A stretch of 15,662 nt of DNA from Actinomycetospora sp. (GCA_025925615.1 JAICLN010000044.1:1-15662); one strand, 5' to 3'; positions 1 to 6,676 are shown, counted from the first letter of the stretch. Translations and numbers: made by a program. The notes: a model not told the origin generated them from the sequence alone.

Positions 1-263
1 AGCTTCTGCCACTCCAGCCAGCGCTCCTGCACCTGGCGGAACATGTTGCCGCGGATCGCGCCGTCGGAAGCACCGTAGACGCGGTGGTCCTTCTCCTCCT
101 GCATGGGGAAGTAGGACCGGAGGACCTGCTTGAGCGGGTCCTTCTTCGCCGCCTTCTTGAAGGTGTAGTCCGTGCCGTACTTCATGTACGGCTCGTGGTA
201 CTGCGGCTCCCAGGAGAGTTCCTGGATTTTCTGGTGAGCCTTCGCCAAACTCTGACGGCTCAT
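1..263 (-). CDS. prmA: Propane monooxygenase hydroxylase alpha subunit (partial, N-terminus)
   Basis: The 87 visible residues begin MSRQSLAKAHQKIQELSWEP and contain TDYTFKKAAKKDPLKQVLRS, YFPMQEEKDHRVYGASDGAI and NMFRQVQERWLEWQKL. I recognise this as the conserved N-terminus of the large hydroxylase subunit of propane-type soluble di-iron monooxygenases (PrmA family). Known role: with a small hydroxylase subunit, a reductase and a coupling protein, it uses O2 and NADH to hydroxylate propane and, in some relatives, cyclic ethers or ketones. The di-iron ligands (ExxH motifs) lie beyond the window edge, so activity and exact substrate cannot be read here. The ATG is fixed by a perfect AGGAGG four bases upstream. 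The gene reads out of the window at position 1. An IclR regulator lies just upstream in the same direction. The tetrahydrofuran (Thm) or acetone (Mim) branch of the family is possible instead of strict propane specificity. Confidence 0.82.
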   Translation of the reverse strand, partial: MSRQSLAKAHQKIQELSWEPQYHEPYMKYGTDYTFKKAAKKDPLKQVLRSYFPMQEEKDHRVYGASDGAIRGNMFRQVQERWLEWQK

Positions 264-273
264 CTTTCCTCCT
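264..273 (-). promoter_or_regulatory. Strong ribosome binding site of the monooxygenase gene
   Basis: On the minus strand the bases read AGGAGGAAAG directly before ATG. This is a full anti-16S match, the strongest in the window together with the one before the second MFS gene. It fixes the start of the alpha subunit and suggests high translation. Confidence 0.75.
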
Positions 274-290
274 CGATAGATCCGGATGGT

Positions 291-317
291 GGAGGCCCGA
301 CGGGTGTCGGCGCCTCC
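291..317 (-). terminator. Hairpin between IclR gene and monooxygenase gene (attenuator or terminator)
   Basis: The 27 bases form an 11-pair stem: GGAGGC with GCCTCC, one bulged C, then CCGAC with GTCGG around a GGGT loop. It lies 28-54 bases upstream of the monooxygenase ATG and about 48 bases past the regulator stop. There is no T-run after it on the minus strand. It could end most regulator transcripts, act as a 5'-leader structure controlling the monooxygenase mRNA, or protect a processed 5' end. The pairing is seen; the function is inference. Confidence 0.5.
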
Positions 318-364
318 GGCTCACCGCCCGGTGCTGCTCTCCGGTGCGGCGTCCTGCGTGCTCC

Positions 365-1387
365 TCACCTCCTCCTCGGCGGATCGGTTCCGCCCGGCCC
401 GCGCTGCTCGACCGCCTGGTGGTCTGGGTGGTTCCCGCGCCCGCCCGCCGCCGGCGCGTCGGTGCCGGTCGCGGCGACCCGCGCGCGCCACTCGCGCATC
501 GCGGTCGCGGCGACCTCACGAACGGCGTCGGTGAGCGCCTCGGAGTCCTGCGCGAAGCGTCGGGCGGGGCTGGACACCGCGATGCTCGCGGCGACCCGGC
601 CGTCGGGGTCCACGATCGGCGCGCCGACGCAGCAGAAGCCCTCGGCGAACTCCTCGCGGTCGATCGCGACGCCCTCGCGGCGGACCCGGGCGAGCTCGCG
701 GGCCAGGCCCGGGGTCGTGGTGATCGTCGTGGCGGTGAAGGCGGTGCGGTCGGTGTGCGCGAGCAGCAGTTGCTCGATCTCCGCCGACGTGGCGACCAGC
801 GCCTTCGTCACGGCCAGCGCGTGCGCCTGGGCCACCGGGATCCGCTCGCGCAGGTCGGGGATGCGGGCCAGGCCCTGGTGCCCGCGGGCGTCGACGATGA
901 CCGTCGCGTCGCCGTCCCAGCGGGCGAGGTACGACCGCTGGCGGGTGCGCCAGTAGAGCTCGGTGACGGCGTCGGCGAGGCTCTCGGGGAGCTCGTAGCG
1001 GCTGACCGGGTCGTCCTCGCGGCACAGCGGGCGCAGCGCGTCGCGGGCGTCGTCGAGGTCGACGACGACCGCGCCCTGCGGCTCCGCCTCGTCGTCGGCA
1101 TCGTCGGCCTCGTCACCGAAGAGGCCGCCCCAGGCGTCGCCCCACGGCGGTGCGTCGCAGAGCCGGTAGGTGCCGGCGTGACCCTCCCGCAGCGCGTACC
1201 CCTCCTGGCAGAGGGTGTTCAGCAGGTACCGCGCGGTGGCCGCGCTCTTGCCGAGCTCGACGCCGAGCTCGTCCGCGGTGACCCCGCCGGCCGCGGCACC
1301 CAGGTAGCGCAGGGCCGCGAGCGCCTCGGCGGCGGTCTTGAGGGAACGGCCGGAGCCGGCGGCGCGACTGCTCGTGCGGTCCGTCAC
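365..1387 (-). CDS. IclR-family transcriptional regulator
   Basis: A 340-residue protein from a GTG start. An IclR-type winged helix-turn-helix occupies about residues 15-75 (SLKTAAEALAALRYLGAAAG ... ARYLLNTLCQEGYALRE). The C-terminal effector-binding domain, about residues 135-305, ends with the family hallmark FCCVGAPIVDPDGRVAASIA at 251-270. The family binds small ligands and represses or activates catabolic operons as dimers or tetramers. Oddities are an acidic linker (GDEADDADDEAE, about 91-102) between the domains and a roughly 35-residue Pro/Gly/Arg-rich tail. IclR proteins are usually about 250-280 residues, so both additions are lineage-specific. The GTG start is preferred to a longer in-frame start at 1525 because the extra 46 residues look random and GAGAGGGG lies just upstream of the GTG. 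Its position directly upstream of, and collinear with, the monooxygenase gene makes it the likely local regulator; this is inference. Confidence 0.88.
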   Translation of the reverse strand: MTDRTSSRAAGSGRSLKTAAEALAALRYLGAAAGGVTADELGVELGKSAATARYLLNTLCQEGYALREGHAGTYRLCDAPPWGDAWGGLFGDEADDADDEAEPQGAVVVDLDDARDALRPLCREDDPVSRYELPESLADAVTELYWRTRQRSYLARWDGDATVIVDARGHQGLARIPDLRERIPVAQAHALAVTKALVATSAEIEQLLLAHTDRTAFTATTITTTPGLARELARVRREGVAIDREEFAEGFCCVGAPIVDPDGRVAASIAVSSPARRFAQDSEALTDAVREVAATAMREWRARVAATGTDAPAAGGRGNHPDHQAVEQRGPGGTDPPRRR

Positions 1388-1524
1388 GCGCGCCCCCTCT
1401 CGAGTGGCCGTGGTCGTGCCGAGGCGCCCGGTGGTGTCGGGTCCGGTCCGGTGGTGGTCGGGGCCGGCCCAGTGGTGATCCGGTACTGCCTCGTCGCCGA
1501 GTGGTCCCCGGCGAGCCACGAGCA

Positions 1525-1554
1525 ACTGAACGCGTTTCCGAGCGCTGTGGTCAA
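1525..1554 (-). promoter_or_regulatory. Possible promoter of the IclR gene
   Basis: On the minus strand TTGACC (1554-1549) is followed after 18 bases by TTCAGT (1530-1525), in a locally AT-richer stretch of an otherwise very GC-rich intergenic region. The -10 match is weak. It overlaps the 8-base palindrome AACGCGTT (1529-1536), which could be an operator. The 5' leader would be about 130 bases. The rest of the 1388-1702 gap holds the palindrome at 1569-1585 and the terminator at 1671-1689; I see no convincing gene there. Confidence 0.3.
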
Positions 1555-1568
1555 CATCACCGTTTGTG

Positions 1569-1585
1569 TGTGCAGATGCTGCACA
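1569..1585. promoter_or_regulatory. 17-base palindrome, candidate operator
   Basis: TGTGCAG-ATG-CTGCACA is a perfect inverted repeat with 7-base arms. It lies about 185 bases upstream of the IclR start and about 15 bases upstream of a candidate -35 hexamer. Size and symmetry fit a dimeric regulator site, for example autoregulation by the adjacent IclR protein. The palindrome is seen; the binding protein is inference. Confidence 0.45.
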
Positions 1586-1670
1586 TGACCGCCGATCCGG
1601 TGTTTGAGGCCGTTCGTCGCAGCTCAGCGGCTTGCCGGGGCGGCGAGAGGGGGGTCCGGGCGGGGCCCGC

Positions 1671-1689
1671 GTGTCTCAGAGGGAGACAC
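1671..1689 (-). terminator. Terminator hairpin of the DNA polymerase IV gene
   Basis: GTGTCTC and GAGACAC pair perfectly (7 base pairs, 5-base loop) 14-32 bases past the polymerase IV stop codon. A GC-rich palindromic stretch (GCGGGCCCCGC on the minus strand) but no T-tract follows, as is usual for actinobacterial terminators. Confidence 0.5.
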
Positions 1690-1702
1690 CCCAGAGCAAG
1701 AT

Positions 1703-2983
1703 CTACTGGTGTTCCGGGAGCACCGGCACCGACAGCCCGGGGTCGCGCCCGAGCTGCGTGGCCCGGTTCACCGACGCGGCCCCGAAGCGCGCGCGGACCG
1801 CGTCGAGGGCCCGGTCGAGAGCGGCCGGGTCCCGCGGCGTCCCATCGGCGTGCTGTCTGGCTTTCCTGGTCCCCCGCCCGGCGAGGGCGGGCCGGGGCTC
1901 CTCCCGGGCGTCGAGGGGCAGCTCGAGCTGCTCGCGGTCGTCGCCCGAGAGATTCGCGAGCGACAGCCCGATCAGCGTGATGCCGCGGTCGAGGATCATC
2001 GGCATCGCGTCGCGCAGCAGCTCGCGCGCGGCCTCGTCGATCGGCGCGGTCTGCGTCGTCGCGGTCCGCAGCGTGTGGGATCGGGTGACGCGCGTGAAGT
2101 CGTCGAACCGCAGCCGGAGCACCACCGTGCGGCAGGCCCGGTCGCCGTCGCGCAGCCGCCGCCCGAGACGGTCGACGATGCCGGCGAGGATGGTGTCGAG
2201 CTCCTCGGGCGATCGGCGGCCCCGCCCGAGGGCGCGCTGCGAGCCGATGGAGCGCCGCCGCACCCCGGGGGTGACCGCGCGCGGGTCGGAGAACGTCGCG
2301 AGGGCGTGGATGTGCCGCCCGGCGGCCACCCCGAGCAGGGAGACCAGGGACGGCTCCCCGAGGTCGGCCACGTCGGCGACGGTGTGGACGCCCAGGGCGT
2401 GCAGCCGGCCCGCGGTCACCCGCCCGACCCCCCAGAGCCGCTCCACCCGCAACGGGTGCAGGAACTCGCGCTCGCGGTCCGGGTCGACGACGAGCAGCCC
2501 GTCGGGCTTGGCGACGCCGCTGGCCACCTTCGCGAGGAACTTGGTGCGCGCGACGCCGACGGTGATCGGCAGGCCCACCTCGGCGAGGACCCGGCCCCGC
2601 AGCCGCGCAGCGATGTCCTTCGGGCTCCCGACGAGCTTCGCGAGCCCTCCGACCTCGAGGAACGCCTCGTCGATCGAGATCCCCTCGACCAGCGGCGTCG
2701 TGTCCTTGAACACCGCGAACACGTCCTTGCTCGCCGCCGAGTAGGCCTCCATGCGCGGGGGGACCACCACCGCGTCCGGGCACATCGCGCAGGCCTGGCG
2801 GCCGTTCATCGCGGTGCGCACCCCGGCGGCCTTGGCCTCGTAGCTGGCCGCGAGCACCACCCCGCCGCCGACGATGACGGGCCGTCCGCGCAGGTCGGGC
2901 GCGTCGCGCTGCTCGACCGAGGCGTAGAACGCGTCGAGGTCGGCGTGCAGGATCGTCGCCGCCCTCCCGCCGCTCCCGGACAC
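1703..2983 (-). CDS. dinB: DNA polymerase IV (Y-family translesion polymerase)
   Basis: About 426 residues. The palm motif ILHADLDAFYASVEQ near residues 10-25 supplies the first catalytic aspartates and the tyrosine steric gate. GISIDEAFLEV near 102-112 supplies the second Asp-Glu pair. The helix-hairpin-helix thumb (RLWGVGRVTAGRL, near 182-194) and little-finger domain follow. QLELPL near 352-357 resembles a beta-clamp-binding motif, with a roughly 70-residue basic tail after it. Known role: error-prone bypass of damaged template. An in-frame GTG at 3031 would add 16 residues, but it has no ribosome binding site and its first codons run through a perfect LexA box at 2983-2996. I therefore place the start at the GTG that ends this box (2983); the GTG at 2989 is also possible. 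The box implies SOS control. The gene is divergent from the DUF2505 gene, with about 60 bases between starts. Confidence 0.92.
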   Translation of the reverse strand: MSGSGGRAATILHADLDAFYASVEQRDAPDLRGRPVIVGGGVVLAASYEAKAAGVRTAMNGRQACAMCPDAVVVPPRMEAYSAASKDVFAVFKDTTPLVEGISIDEAFLEVGGLAKLVGSPKDIAARLRGRVLAEVGLPITVGVARTKFLAKVASGVAKPDGLLVVDPDREREFLHPLRVERLWGVGRVTAGRLHALGVHTVADVADLGEPSLVSLLGVAAGRHIHALATFSDPRAVTPGVRRRSIGSQRALGRGRRSPEELDTILAGIVDRLGRRLRDGDRACRTVVLRLRFDDFTRVTRSHTLRTATTQTAPIDEAARELLRDAMPMILDRGITLIGLSLANLSGDDREQLELPLDAREEPRPALAGRGTRKARQHADGTPRDPAALDRALDAVRARFGAASVNRATQLGRDPGLSVPVLPEHQ

Positions 2984-2996
2984 GAACACATGTTCG
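2983..2996. promoter_or_regulatory. LexA (SOS) box at the polymerase IV start
   Basis: CGAACACATGTTCG has six-base arms (CGAACA/TGTTCG) and fits the actinobacterial/Gram-positive LexA consensus CGAACRNRYGTTYG at every position. It sits exactly at the inferred dinB start, so bound LexA would block initiation. The match is seen; LexA binding is established for this motif in related bacteria; control of this gene is inference. Confidence 0.8.
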
Positions 2997-3032
2997 CACG
3001 ACGAGACCGGAGCGCGCCCCGCCGTCGCCACC

Positions 3033-3038
3033 TAGGGT
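3033..3038 (+). promoter_or_regulatory. -10 element of a leaderless promoter for the DUF2505 gene
   Basis: TAGGGT fits the actinobacterial -10 pattern TANNNT and ends eight bases before the GTG at 3047, so transcription should begin at or very near the start codon. No Shine-Dalgarno sequence is present. No clear -35 is seen. Confidence 0.5.
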
Positions 3039-3046
3039 GACCGAAC

Positions 3047-3568
3047 GTGACCACCCGCCTGAGAGCCAGCCGGGACTACCCCCACGACGTGGCCGCCTTC
3101 GCGGTCGCCCTGGCCGACCCCGAGTTCCACCGCGCGCGGCTCGACGCGGGCGGCGGCGGGGCGGTCGAGCGCCACCGCGCCACCGGGACCCCCGCCGACG
3201 GGACGGTCGAGGTCGTGGTCCGCCAGCCGGTGCCGACCGGTCAGGTGCCCCCGGCCATCGGGCGGTTGCTGACCGGCGGCCTCGTGCTCCGTCGCACAGA
3301 ACGGTGGCGGCTGCGCCCCGAGCGCTGCGACGGTCAGGTGGAGGTCGCCGTCCCCCTCGCGCCCGTACGCGCGGCGGGGACGATGAGTGTGGCCGCGACC
3401 GGCGTGACGGGCTGCAGGCTGGAGGTCGACGTGGCGGTGACGGTCACCATCCCCCTGGCGGGTGCGCTCATCGAGGGCAGCGTCGTCGACGGCGTCCGCC
3501 AGCTCACCCGCGTCGAGCACGACAACATCACCCGCTGGCTCGACGCCCACCCGGCCCGGGAGTCCTGA
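3047..3568 (+). CDS. DUF2505 family protein
   Basis: A 173-residue protein resembling the actinobacterial DUF2505 family (an SRPBCC/START-like fold by analogy): VTTRLRASRDYPHDVAAFAV at the start, then alternating beta strands such as VEVVVRQPVP, VEVAVPLAPV and LEVDVAVTVTIPLAG, and a C-terminal helix beginning LIEGSVVDGVRQLTRVEHDN. There is no signal peptide or membrane segment, so it is probably cytosolic and may bind a hydrophobic ligand; the function of the family is not established to my knowledge. The GTG start is supported by the leaderless -10 element just upstream. It overlaps the next gene (TGATG), so the two are probably translationally coupled as the head of a four-gene row. Confidence 0.75.
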   Translation: MTTRLRASRDYPHDVAAFAVALADPEFHRARLDAGGGGAVERHRATGTPADGTVEVVVRQPVPTGQVPPAIGRLLTGGLVLRRTERWRLRPERCDGQVEVAVPLAPVRAAGTMSVAATGVTGCRLEVDVAVTVTIPLAGALIEGSVVDGVRQLTRVEHDNITRWLDAHPARES

Positions 3569-4680
3569 TGCCCGCCCGCCGCACGCGCCTCGGGCGCGGT
3601 GACCGCATCGTCGTCACCTCGCCCTACGGCAGCCGCCTCGGCACCTACGACCCGCAGTCCGGCGAGGTGTCCGACGTCGACCCGGCGTTCCGCGCCACCT
3701 TCGTCGCCGAGCTCGACGAGTGGCTCGACGCGCACGGCATGGACCGCTTCCCCGGCTTCCCGGACCCCGAGGGCCGCCCCGCCCCGCGGCGCCAGCGCCT
3801 CACCGACACGCTGCGCTTCCCCCGGCCGGGCGGTGCCCGCGCCCAGGACCGGGCCCGCTCCGGTGGCGGGCCGGGCGGCTCGGCCCCGGCCCGGCGCAGC
3901 GAACCGTCGAACGCCCTCGAGGCGGGCACGCCCACCCCGGCGGGCGGCTGGTCGGCCGACAGCGCCGACGGCTTCCGCGCCGACGCCTTCGCCGACCCGG
4001 GGCGCCGTGCCGGTCACGACGAGCCCCAGCGGGTCGGCGACACCTGGGAGGACCTCGCCCTCCACGCGCCCGACCACGGCCTGCTGCGCGCTGCGGCGGT
4101 GGCCCGGGCCGCGGGCGACCGGGTCGCCGACCGGGACCTGCGGTACAAGGCCGACGGCCGGCAGGCCGTCGCGGCCGCCCTCGCCCGCGAGGTCGGCGGG
4201 AGCTCCGGGCGGCTCGGGCGCGGCGGCCGCTGGCACATCCTGCACTCGGTCGAGATGTCCGTCGGGGGCGAGACGGTGATCCTCGACCACCTGGTCATCG
4301 GGCCGCCCGGCGTCTTCGTCGTCGAGGTCCGTCACGAGCCCGGCGGGAAGGTGCACGCCTCCACCACCGGCCTCGAGATCGACGGCCGGCACGTCGACCT
4401 GGCCCGGATCCGCACCCTCGGCGAGGAGGTGCACGACCGGCTCGCCGAGGCCATCGCGCTGGCCGCGGGCTTCGAGGAGGTGCTGGATCCGCCGCCGGTC
4501 ACGCCCGTGATCGCCGTCGTCGGGGCGACGATCGTGAGCCACAGCCGCCCGCGCGGGGTCATCGTGTCCCGCGCCGGGGACCTCGCGCGGGCCATGAACG
4601 CCCGCGGCGACCGGCTCTCCGGCGCCGCCATCGAGGAGACCTTCGCCGTCGCGCGGCGATCGGACACCTGGCTCCCGTGA
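3568..4680 (+). CDS. NERD-like (nuclease-related) domain protein
   Basis: A 370-residue protein. Residues about 1-65 form a conserved-looking head (GDRIVVTSPYGSRLGTYDPQ), 66-150 are low-complexity Pro/Gly/Arg-rich linker, and about 192-300 match the nuclease-related NERD pattern: an initial helix (GRQAVAAALAREVGG), WHILHSVEM, then ILDHLVIGPPGVFVVEVRHE. In the family the Asp (here D240) and an ExK pair form a restriction-endonuclease-like centre; here the ExK is EVR (E253, R255), so catalysis is doubtful. No transmembrane helix or helicase/kinase partner domain is visible, unlike many NERD fusions. The ATG overlaps the DUF2505 stop by one base and the stop overlaps the next GTG (GTGA). NERD assignment rests on the motif pattern, read by eye. 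Confidence 0.7.
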   Translation: MPARRTRLGRGDRIVVTSPYGSRLGTYDPQSGEVSDVDPAFRATFVAELDEWLDAHGMDRFPGFPDPEGRPAPRRQRLTDTLRFPRPGGARAQDRARSGGGPGGSAPARRSEPSNALEAGTPTPAGGWSADSADGFRADAFADPGRRAGHDEPQRVGDTWEDLALHAPDHGLLRAAAVARAAGDRVADRDLRYKADGRQAVAAALAREVGGSSGRLGRGGRWHILHSVEMSVGGETVILDHLVIGPPGVFVVEVRHEPGGKVHASTTGLEIDGRHVDLARIRTLGEEVHDRLAEAIALAAGFEEVLDPPPVTPVIAVVGATIVSHSRPRGVIVSRAGDLARAMNARGDRLSGAAIEETFAVARRSDTWLP

Positions 4681-4793
4681 CCGCGCTGCTCGACGTCCGC
4701 TACCGGGTCGACGTCAAGCGGCGGGCGGTGGCGCGGTTCCGGGAGCTGGTCGCCCTCCACGCTCCCTGGCTGCCGATCCGGTACGCGTTCTAG
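4677..4793 (+). CDS. 38-residue micro-ORF between NERD-like and MFS genes
   Basis: GTG at 4677 overlaps the upstream stop as GTGA and the TAG at 4791-4793 directly abuts the MFS ATG at 4794. The peptide starts VTALLDVRYRVDVKRRAVAR and ends APWLPIRYAF; it is basic and nearly all codons end in G or C. It could be a genuine coupled small protein, a coupling peptide that carries ribosomes to the MFS start, or the frameshifted tail of the NERD-like protein. I do not recognise it. Confidence 0.4.
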   Translation: MTALLDVRYRVDVKRRAVARFRELVALHAPWLPIRYAF

Positions 4794-6017
4794 ATGACCG
4801 CCGCCGTCCCGACGCGCGCCGACCGGCGCGCCCGCGGCGCCGTCATGGCGCTCTTCGCCGTCAACGGCGCCACCTACAACTCGCTCGTGCCGCGCTTCCC
4901 CGCGCTGCGCGACGGTCTGGGGCTCTCCAACACCCAGCTCGGCACCGCGATCGCCGCGTTCCCCGGGGCCGCCCTGCTCGTCGGGGTGCTGGCCGGCCCG
5001 TTGATCGCGCGGTGGGGCAGCGGGCGGGTCGCGGCCTCGGTCTCGCTGGTCGGGGCCCTGCTGCTGCCGTTGGTGGCACTGGCCCCGTCGTGGTGGGCGC
5101 TGTTCGGGGCGTTGTTCCTGCTCGGGATCACGGATGCCTGGACCGACGCCGCGATGAACGCCCACGGCCTCGTCGTCCAGGAGCGCTACGGCCGCTCGAT
5201 CATCAACGGGCTGCACGCGACGTGGAGCGTGGCCGCGGTCGGGGCGGGGCTCGTCGGGGCCGCCGCGGCGGGCCTGGGGGTGCCGGTGACGGTGCACCTG
5301 GCGGTGGTCGGAGCGGTGCTCGTGGTGACCTCGGCGTTGGCGTGGCGGCTGGTGCTGCCGCCGGAGCACCACACGGCAGCGCCGGTGCCGGCGGGCGGCG
5401 GTCTGCGGGGCGTCCTGACGTCCTGGCGGGCCGTGGCGCCGCTGCTGGCCGTCGCGGGGCTCATGGTGTGCTCGGGCGCGGTCGAGGACTCCTCGGCGTC
5501 CTGGGGCGCGGTGTACCTGCGTGACGACCTCGGCGCCGGGGCGTTCCTCGCGGGCCTGCCCTTCGTGGCGTTCCAGGCGACGATGACGATCGGCCGGGTG
5601 GCCGGGGACCGGGTCGTGGACCGGTTCGGGGCGGTGCGCGTCGCGCGGACCGGTGCGGTGCTGGCCGCGGTGGCGCTGCTCGCGGCCCTGGTGATCGCTC
5701 GGCCGCTAGCCGCGATCGTGGGGTGGGGCCTGGCCGGGCTCGGGGTGGCGACGCTCTTCCCGCTCGCGTTCGCGGCCGCGGGGGCGGTCCCGGGGGTGCG
5801 GGCCGGCGACGGGATCGCGGTGGTCGGGTTCCTCGCCCGGCTCGGCTTCCTCGCGACCCCGCCGATCATCGGGGCGATCGCCGACGCGTCGTCGGTCGGG
5901 ACCGGGCTGCTGATCGTGCCGGTGGCTGCTCTCGGAGCCGCCGTCCTGGCGCGGGCGCTGCGCCCGCGGGGTGCCGCCGCCCCCGAACCCGCGCGAGGGG
6001 AACCCTCGGCCGATTAG
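4794..6017 (+). CDS. MFS transporter (YbjJ-like)
   Basis: A 407-residue protein with about twelve hydrophobic segments. Features include ATYNSLVPRFPALRDGLGLS after helix 1, an A-motif-like loop (GPLIARWGSGRVAASV), a conserved helix 4-5 stretch (ITDAWTDAAMNAHGLVVQER), and a second-half repeat GRVAGDRVVDRFGAVRVART. The arrangement NxxxxxxLVPRFP with DAxMNAHG is typical of the YbjJ-type branch of the major facilitator superfamily, whose substrates are mostly unknown. Inner-membrane location. It has no ribosome binding site of its own and its ATG follows the micro-ORF stop without a gap, so translation is probably coupled to the upstream row. The substrate cannot be inferred from its neighbours. 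Confidence 0.88.
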   Translation: MTAAVPTRADRRARGAVMALFAVNGATYNSLVPRFPALRDGLGLSNTQLGTAIAAFPGAALLVGVLAGPLIARWGSGRVAASVSLVGALLLPLVALAPSWWALFGALFLLGITDAWTDAAMNAHGLVVQERYGRSIINGLHATWSVAAVGAGLVGAAAAGLGVPVTVHLAVVGAVLVVTSALAWRLVLPPEHHTAAPVPAGGGLRGVLTSWRAVAPLLAVAGLMVCSGAVEDSSASWGAVYLRDDLGAGAFLAGLPFVAFQATMTIGRVAGDRVVDRFGAVRVARTGAVLAAVALLAALVIARPLAAIVGWGLAGLGVATLFPLAFAAAGAVPGVRAGDGIAVVGFLARLGFLATPPIIGAIADASSVGTGLLIVPVAALGAAVLARALRPRGAAAPEPARGEPSAD

Positions 6018-6020
6018 ATT
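6015..6020 (+). promoter_or_regulatory. Possible -10 element upstream of the 178-residue gene
   Basis: TAGATT overlaps the MFS stop codon and lies 48 bases before the ATG at 6069, in an AT-rich island (GATTAGATTAG). It fits TANNNT. No good -35 is visible; the gene might instead simply be read through from the MFS row. Confidence 0.3.
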
Positions 6021-6068
6021 AGAGCGACCGGATCCTCCCTCGCCCGGCGGGCCGGGAGACTCGGCGTC

Positions 6069-6605
6069 ATGACCCCCGACGAGACCGCCGCCGCCCTGAC
6101 CGTCGTCCCGGGCGAGCTGGACGCGACCGTCGTCGAGCTGCCCGGTGCTCCCGGCCACGTCGCCTGGTGGGCGGCGCCGTCGGTGCTGCCCGACCTCGGC
6201 GGGGCCCCGCACCCGCACGCCGACCTGCGCCTGCTCGACCTCGGCGTCGCCACCATGCTGCGCAACCGCGTCCGCCGTCAGGACCTCTACCGCACGGGGG
6301 TCTCCCGGCTCCGGCGCGTCGCGGCGGGCCTGCTGCTCGAGGAGCTGGCGCTCGCCCCGACGTGGGCCGCGGACGTCATCCTGCCGAAGGCCGACGAGGA
6401 GCGGCTGACCGCGTGGCTGCGTGCCCGGCTGACGCTGACCTGGGTGGTCGACGACGAGCAGGTGGCGCAGCACGACGCCGTCGCCGGGCTCGTGGGGCCG
6501 GCCGCGCTGGACCTGCCCGCCGCGCACGAGGCGGAGCAGCGCTACGTGGCCGTGGCCGGCGAGAAGGTCCCGCGCGAGGCAGGGGTGCCGTTCCGCCGGC
6601 CGTGA
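6069..6605 (+). CDS. Hypothetical protein, 178 residues
   Basis: I do not recognise a family. The protein is soluble-looking and mixed alpha/beta: LDATVVELPGAPGHVAWWAA near the N-terminus, then a helical, arginine-rich centre (DLGVATMLRNRVRRQDLYRT, VSRLRRVAAGLLLEELALAP), WLRARLTLTWVVDDEQVAQH, and a basic end (VPREAGVPFRRP). There are no cysteines, no signal peptide and no membrane segment. Codon third positions are strongly G/C and GGGAG lies about ten bases before ATG, so it is a credible gene. It is the last plus-strand gene before a long inverted repeat and a convergent operon. Confidence 0.68.
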   Translation: MTPDETAAALTVVPGELDATVVELPGAPGHVAWWAAPSVLPDLGGAPHPHADLRLLDLGVATMLRNRVRRQDLYRTGVSRLRRVAAGLLLEELALAPTWAADVILPKADEERLTAWLRARLTLTWVVDDEQVAQHDAVAGLVGPAALDLPAAHEAEQRYVAVAGEKVPREAGVPFRRP

Positions 6606-6606
6606 G

Positions 6607-6674
6607 CCCGCGATGTGTGAGCGGCGCCGTCCTGCCGTTGGGTGCCAGCAATGACGCGGCGCTGGCATCGCGGG
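6607..6674. terminator. Long inverted repeat between convergent genes (bidirectional terminator candidate)
   Basis: Outer arms CCCGCGATG (6607-6615) and CATCGCGGG (6666-6674) pair perfectly. Inside, TGCCAGC (6643-6649) and GCTGGCA (6661-6667) form an alternative stem that shares two bases with the outer right arm, so the two folds compete. The element fills the whole gap between the stop of the 178-residue gene and the stop of the zinc-finger gene on the other strand, the expected place for a two-way terminator. It could also be a copy of a dispersed extragenic repeat. Confidence 0.5.
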
Positions 6675-6676
6675 TT

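Noticed and set aside
344..1588. Plus-strand open frame of over 400 codons opposite the IclR gene
   Set aside because: It is the antisense shadow of a clear IclR gene; the product has no domain and is a low-complexity Arg/Gly/Ala protein, usual in very GC-rich DNA.
1501..1980. Plus-strand frame with MTADPVFEAVRRSSAACR near 1586
   Set aside because: The start looks protein-like for a few codons but soon becomes antisense to polymerase IV without recognisable features.
1604..3040. Plus-strand open frames opposite polymerase IV
   Set aside because: The polymerase motifs on the minus strand are unmistakable and the plus frames show no protein-like pattern.
3047..6017. NERD-containing row as a phage-defence system
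   Set aside because: NERD domains occur in some defence proteins, but here there is no helicase, kinase, toxin or methylase partner, no mobile-element context, and the catalytic Lys is replaced.
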